A stretch of DNA of 64,000 nucleotides from Actinoplanes solisilvae (GTDB taxonomy: Bacteria; Actinomycetota; Actinomycetes; Mycobacteriales; Micromonosporaceae), in contig NZ_RJAC01000006.1 of assembly GCF_003999975.1 (NCBI RefSeq), positions 310,001-374,000 of the forward strand, in the 5' to 3' direction. Every line of letters begins with the position of its first letter. Positions within the stretch are counted from its first letter, which is position 1. Positions 60,420 through 64,000 of this stretch are shown here, in pieces. The translations under genes and the position numbers were made by a program. The notes beneath the pieces are model-generated. The model saw nothing but the letters and a program-made list of their open reading frames with translations, was not told the DNA's origin and did not search any database.

Positions 60420-61901
60420 ATGATCAATCGATCGTCCGGCCGACGTGTCCTCGTCCTCGCCGCCGTCCTGAGCCTGCTGTTCACCACGGCGGCCGTCAGC
60501 ACCGGCGCGGGCCCCGCAGCGGCCGCAACCGTCGGAACCCCCACCCGCATCGTCGGCGGCCAGTCGGGCCGCTGCCTCGACGTCCCGAACTCCGCCACCA
60601 CCAACGGCCTGCAGACCCAGCTGTACGACTGCGGGGGCGCCGCCGGTCAGGCCTGGACCTACACGAGCGGCAAGCAACTGACCGTGTACGGCACCAAGTG
60701 CCTGGACGCCTCCGGCCGCGGCACCACCAACGGCACCCCCGTCGTCATCTGGGACTGCCACGGCCAGACCAACCAGCAGTGGAACGTCAACGACAACGGC
60801 ACGATCACCGGCGTGCAGTCCGGGCTCTGCCTCGACGCCACCGCGGCGGGCATCACCAACGGCACCAAGATCGTCCTGTGGGCCTGCAACGGCCAGGCCA
60901 ACCAGCAGTGGGCCCAAGTCACCCCGGGCGGCGGCACCGGCGGAGGACCCTGTGACATCTACGCCGCCGGCGGCACCCCGTGCGTGGCGGCACACAGCAC
61001 CGTACGAGCCCTCTACAGCTCGTACCGCGGCAACCTCTACCAGGTGCGGCGCGGCTCGGACAACACCAGCCGCAACATTGTCGCCCTCACCGGGGGCACG
61101 GCCGACGCCGCGAGCCAGGACTCCTTCTGCGCCGGCACCACCTGCGTGATCACCGTCGTCTACGACCAGTCCGGACGCGGCAACGACCTGTGGTACCAGG
61201 GTTCGTCCGCCGTACCGGGATCGCCGCAGAGCTCGCCCGCGGTCGCGACGACCGAGTCGCTCACCGTCGGCGGCTCCAAGGCCTACTCGCTCTACATCAA
61301 GCCGGGCAACAGCTACTGGCGCGACGGGCACCTGACCGGAGTCCCGACCGGCAGCGCACCTGAGGGCATGTACATGGTCACCAGCGGCACCCACGTCAAC
61401 AGCGGCTGCTGCTTCGACTACGGCAACAGCGAGACCACCCGCAAGGCCGACGCCGCCGGCGCCATGGACGCGATCTACTTCGGCACGAGTTGCTGGTTCG
61501 GCGGCTGCTCCGGAACCGGGCCCTGGGTGCAGGCCGACCTCGAATGGGGCCTGTTCCCCGGCGGCAGCAGCACCTGGAACACCAACCAGCGGGCGTTCAC
61601 CAGCAAGTTCGTCACCGCGACGCTGAAGAACAACGGCACCTCCCGGTTCGCTATCAAGGCCAGCAACGCCCAGAGCGGCAGTCTCTACACACTGTGGGAC
61701 GGTTCGCTGCCGTCGGGCTACAGCCCGATGAAGAAGCAGGGAGCGATCGTGCTCGGCAGCGGCGGCGACTGCTGCAAGCCCGACGGCGGCGCCAACCAGA
61801 GCGCCGGAACGTTCTACGAAGGCGCCATGGTCGCCGGCTACCCATCGGACGCCACCGAGAACGCGCTACAGGCCAACATCACCGCGGCCGGCTACCGATG
61901 A
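60420..61901 (+). CDS. secreted GH54-type alpha-L-arabinofuranosidase with N-terminal CBM13
   Basis: The 493-residue product has a signal peptide ending near AAAA (about residue 37), a ricin B-type CBM13 (about 40-165, with NQQWNV and NQQWAQ), a Gly-rich linker and an AbfB-type catalytic domain (GPCDIYAAGGTPCVAAHSTVRALY, VYDQSGRGNDL, CCFDYGNSET, QADLEWGLFPGG with the likely nucleophile Glu). It should release arabinofuranose from arabinoxylan or arabinan. It follows the GH39 gene by 28 bases and is likely in the same transcript. Confidence 0.92.
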   Translation: MINRSSGRRVLVLAAVLSLLFTTAAVSTGAGPAAAATVGTPTRIVGGQSGRCLDVPNSATTNGLQTQLYDCGGAAGQAWTYTSGKQLTVYGTKCLDASGRGTTNGTPVVIWDCHGQTNQQWNVNDNGTITGVQSGLCLDATAAGITNGTKIVLWACNGQANQQWAQVTPGGGTGGGPCDIYAAGGTPCVAAHSTVRALYSSYRGNLYQVRRGSDNTSRNIVALTGGTADAASQDSFCAGTTCVITVVYDQSGRGNDLWYQGSSAVPGSPQSSPAVATTESLTVGGSKAYSLYIKPGNSYWRDGHLTGVPTGSAPEGMYMVTSGTHVNSGCCFDYGNSETTRKADAAGAMDAIYFGTSCWFGGCSGTGPWVQADLEWGLFPGGSSTWNTNQRAFTSKFVTATLKNNGTSRFAIKASNAQSGSLYTLWDGSLPSGYSPMKKQGAIVLGSGGDCCKPDGGANQSAGTFYEGAMVAGYPSDATENALQANITAAGYR

Positions 61902-62362
61902 ACGGCCGGTTCCTGACGGGGCCATTTTCGGCGAGATCGGCGACACCGGCCTGCGCGCGGTGGCGGTCTGTGCCGTCCTGGCCGGGGCGTCGTCGTTCAC
62001 CGCGATCTCGAAGTCGAACCAGCTAAGCGTGCCAGCTACCGAACCGGCCGGGGGTTTACCGGAGGGTTAATGGACTGGCGACTTGCGAACCGGTAGCGCT
62101 GCCGGTGTTGCTGGTGCGGTAGGTGTTCTGTCGCTTGGCCCTTTGACGTTCGGGCGGCGAGGACGCGGGGTGCGTCACGTGTGGCGGTGAGCTCCGATGT
62201 GGGCAGCTGTCACCACGGCCGGACGGCGAAGGGTAGGGCTCCATTCAGTCCGCCAGGGCCGGTTGTTCTTGACCTTTGTGGCCCTTGTTCATCAAGGGTT
62301 TGGTTCGTCCTCCGAGACTCACTTTTTGACCTAGTCACGGCTGGCATGAATGAGGTTCGATC
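61902..62362. other. 461-bp region with a transposase fragment, otherwise no gene
   Basis: Reading + from about 61921 gives AIFGEIGDTGLRAVAVCAVL, then AGASSFTAIS, similar to the N-terminal domain of ISAs1/DDE_Tnp_1-associated transposases, ending at TAA near 62070. It lacks the catalytic part. The rest (62071-62362) is slightly less GC-rich and holds no convincing gene or RNA. Confidence 0.45.
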
Positions 62363-63862
62363 TTGAAGGATGAAGATCCCGAGCGCTCGCAGTTCTCGCG
62401 GCGTCAACTGGTCAAGTACGCCGGCGTAGGTGCGACCCTGGCCGCTGCGAGCCCGCTAGTCGGTGGTGGCGCCGCCTGGGCGCACGACGACCGGCAGGAC
62501 GACAACGACGACAAGCACGACAACTCACGTAGCCGGGTGTGGCGGGCCGGGGACCACCACATCCACTCGGAGTACAGCGGGGAGTTCGACACGTCGACGA
62601 ATCCGCCCACGTTCTCCAAGGGCGCGGACGCGGTGTACCCGATCGTCACGAACGCGATCATGGCGAAGAACTTCGGTCTGACCTGGGCGATGTGCACCGA
62701 CCACGGCGGGCCGACGCACTCGAAGGTGAACCTGGAGCAGGCGTATCCCGACCTGCTGCTCTCCCGCAAACTCGTCCCCGACGTGCTGCAGTTCTGGGGG
62801 ATGGAGTTCGACGCCCCGGCGCTGGACCACCACACGCTGATGATCCCGCGTCATGATGACGAGGCGAAGATGCTCTTCGATCTGGAGAGCAAGTTTGCCA
62901 AGCGTGACCCGTTCCCCTCCGTCCCGGGCGGGGATACCGAGGCCAAGATGGTCGAGTTTCTGAAGTACGCCAAGGGCCTGCGGCAGAAGCCTCTCGTCAT
63001 CGCGCACCACGCTTCCCGGTCGGCGACCGGTTACGGCGTCTGGGGGCAAGACACGCCGCACGAGTTCCGTAACGGCAACAACGCCGCGCCGGACATCTAC
63101 GTCGGCTTCGAGGGCGCTCCCGGGCACCAGGCGGGCCCGCTGAACGGTGGATCCCGGGGCGGGTACGGCAGCTACCCGACCCACGGTGGCTACGACCAGA
63201 TGACCGCGCGGGTCGGCGGGCTGTGGGACTCGCTGCTCGGTGAGGGACGACGGTGGTGGATCACCGCCACCTCGGACTCGCACGTGCACTGGACCCGCGG
63301 CGGTTCCGACTTCTGGCCGGGTGAGTACAGCAAGACGTACGTGCACGCACGGCAGGACTACGGCGACATCATGGACGGGCTGCGCAACGGCCGGATCTGG
63401 GTCACCACCGGTGACCTGATCACCAGCCTGGACCTCACTGCGAAGAGCCAGGGCAAGGACGCTGCGACGGGCGAGACCATCACCCTGAACCGCCGCAACC
63501 GCACTGACGTCGAGATCGAGATCAAGTTCCGGCCGCTGAACGGCGAGAACCACAACGGGGACCGTCCGCAGGTCCGGCGGGTCGACCTGATCGTCGGCCA
63601 GATCACCGGTCCGTCGGCCAACCTCGACGCCGACACCAACCCGACCACCAAGGTCGTGGCGCGGTTCGGCCCCCGCGATTGGCGCAAGCAGGGCAACGAC
63701 TACGTCATCCAGCACACCCTGCGCAACGTCGAGACCGACATGTACGCCCGGGTACGTGGCACCAGCACCGACGAGGCCGAGCCGCTCGCCGACGGGCTGG
63801 AGAGCCCGTGGGAGGACTTGTGGTTCTACTCGAACCCGGTCTTCGTCCACGTCCGCTACTAG
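62363..63862 (+). CDS. Tat-exported PHP-like metallo-protein
   Basis: The 499-residue product has a twin-arginine signal (SQFSRRQLVKYAGVGATLAAAS) and an Asp/His-rich linker (HDDRQDDNDDKHDN). A PHP-type metal domain follows: DHHIHSEYSGE, AMCTDHGG, VIAHHASR and ATSDSHVHW supply the usual His/Asp ligands. The C-terminal third is beta-rich. PHP domains hydrolyse phosphoesters; here it would act outside the membrane, folded before export. TTG 62363 is the only start keeping the Tat motif near the N terminus; no good ribosome site is seen. Confidence 0.85.
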   Translation: MKDEDPERSQFSRRQLVKYAGVGATLAAASPLVGGGAAWAHDDRQDDNDDKHDNSRSRVWRAGDHHIHSEYSGEFDTSTNPPTFSKGADAVYPIVTNAIMAKNFGLTWAMCTDHGGPTHSKVNLEQAYPDLLLSRKLVPDVLQFWGMEFDAPALDHHTLMIPRHDDEAKMLFDLESKFAKRDPFPSVPGGDTEAKMVEFLKYAKGLRQKPLVIAHHASRSATGYGVWGQDTPHEFRNGNNAAPDIYVGFEGAPGHQAGPLNGGSRGGYGSYPTHGGYDQMTARVGGLWDSLLGEGRRWWITATSDSHVHWTRGGSDFWPGEYSKTYVHARQDYGDIMDGLRNGRIWVTTGDLITSLDLTAKSQGKDAATGETITLNRRNRTDVEIEIKFRPLNGENHNGDRPQVRRVDLIVGQITGPSANLDADTNPTTKVVARFGPRDWRKQGNDYVIQHTLRNVETDMYARVRGTSTDEAEPLADGLESPWEDLWFYSNPVFVHVRY

Positions 63863-63948
63863 GAGCAGAACAGCAGGCCCGTCACCGGTCTTAACCCCGC
63901 CGTCGCTGATTTTGGCTGAGCGACATTGTGTTGGTGATGGGAGGCCGA

Positions 63949-63992
63949 GTCTCGTCCCTTCCGCCGGGCACGCCTGGCGGGAGGGACGAGAC
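63949..63992 (+). terminator. strong hairpin after the PHP-like gene
   Basis: A 17-bp stem (63949-63965 with 63976-63992, one G-T pair) closes a 10-base loop. No T-run follows. It could end transcription from either side. Confidence 0.65.
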
Positions 63993-64000
63993 GGGGCATC

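Overview
The window is GC-rich (roughly 70% G+C by eye), densely coding DNA with frequent GTG and TTG starts, 4-base GTGA/ATGA gene overlaps, an SsgA-family sporulation/cell-division regulator, a DUF664 (DinB-like) protein, a SARP regulator and many secreted hydrolases. This points to a filamentous, sporulating actinomycete; Micromonosporaceae (Actinoplanes-like) is the best guess, but only an inference from gene content.

Layout. 1-5,995: end of an FAD/NAD(P)-binding protein, a streptogrisin-type secreted protease, a membrane protein, a DinB-like protein, a 14-residue-repeat coiled-coil protein and a beta-lactamase-fold serine hydrolase. 6,074-15,235: an alpha/beta hydrolase coupled to a large LuxR regulator; a DedA/metallo-hydrolase pair; and, diverging from it, a tightly overlapping lipid-phosphate operon (diacylglycerol kinase, YihY/BrkB, double PAP2, EEP phosphatase). 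15,236-17,555: a structured 5' leader followed by a fusion of a catalytically dead caspase-like domain with an EAL (cyclic-di-GMP phosphodiesterase) domain. 17,710-22,177: a TetR-controlled SDR/SGNH pair with a clear operator, then small unknown genes and a frameshifted barstar gene. 22,249-30,260: a PQQ-type sugar dehydrogenase lipoprotein and a 2,023-residue secreted RHS protein ending in a HINT domain and a DddA-like DNA deaminase toxin, followed by a candidate immunity gene. 30,341-36,515: MsrA, a TPR/FN3 membrane protein, a TcmP-like protein, DUF4236, Rrf2, AraC, SsgA and a small membrane protein.

36,566-41,615: a tRNA-Val gene whose 3' half plus terminator is repeated 4.9 kb downstream. 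Between the copies lie a frameshifted tyrosine integrase, a decayed IS3, a secreted trypsin-like protease and a small secreted protein, so this is a degenerate integrated element. A deleted ISL3 copy (41,629-42,215) sits just outside it.

42,479-49,941: a compact cluster with an atypical LuxR regulator, two small membrane proteins, an ABC ATPase and permease, an M50-like membrane protease and a SARP/NB-ARC/TPR regulator, probably a peptide export or membrane-stress system. 50,235-52,259: a TetR/DUF418 divergent pair with twin palindromic operators. 52,396-61,901: a LacI-controlled sugar-utilisation locus with a sugar ABC importer, a GH63-like glycosidase, and secreted GH39-like and GH54-like glycosidases carrying ricin-type CBM13 domains, suggesting capture of arabinose-containing plant polysaccharide. 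62,363-63,862: a Tat-exported PHP-like metallo-protein.

The items most worth follow-up are the RHS-HINT-deaminase toxin with its neighbour, the pseudocaspase-EAL fusion with its ribosome-site-masking leader, and the ABC/M50/small-membrane-protein cluster.
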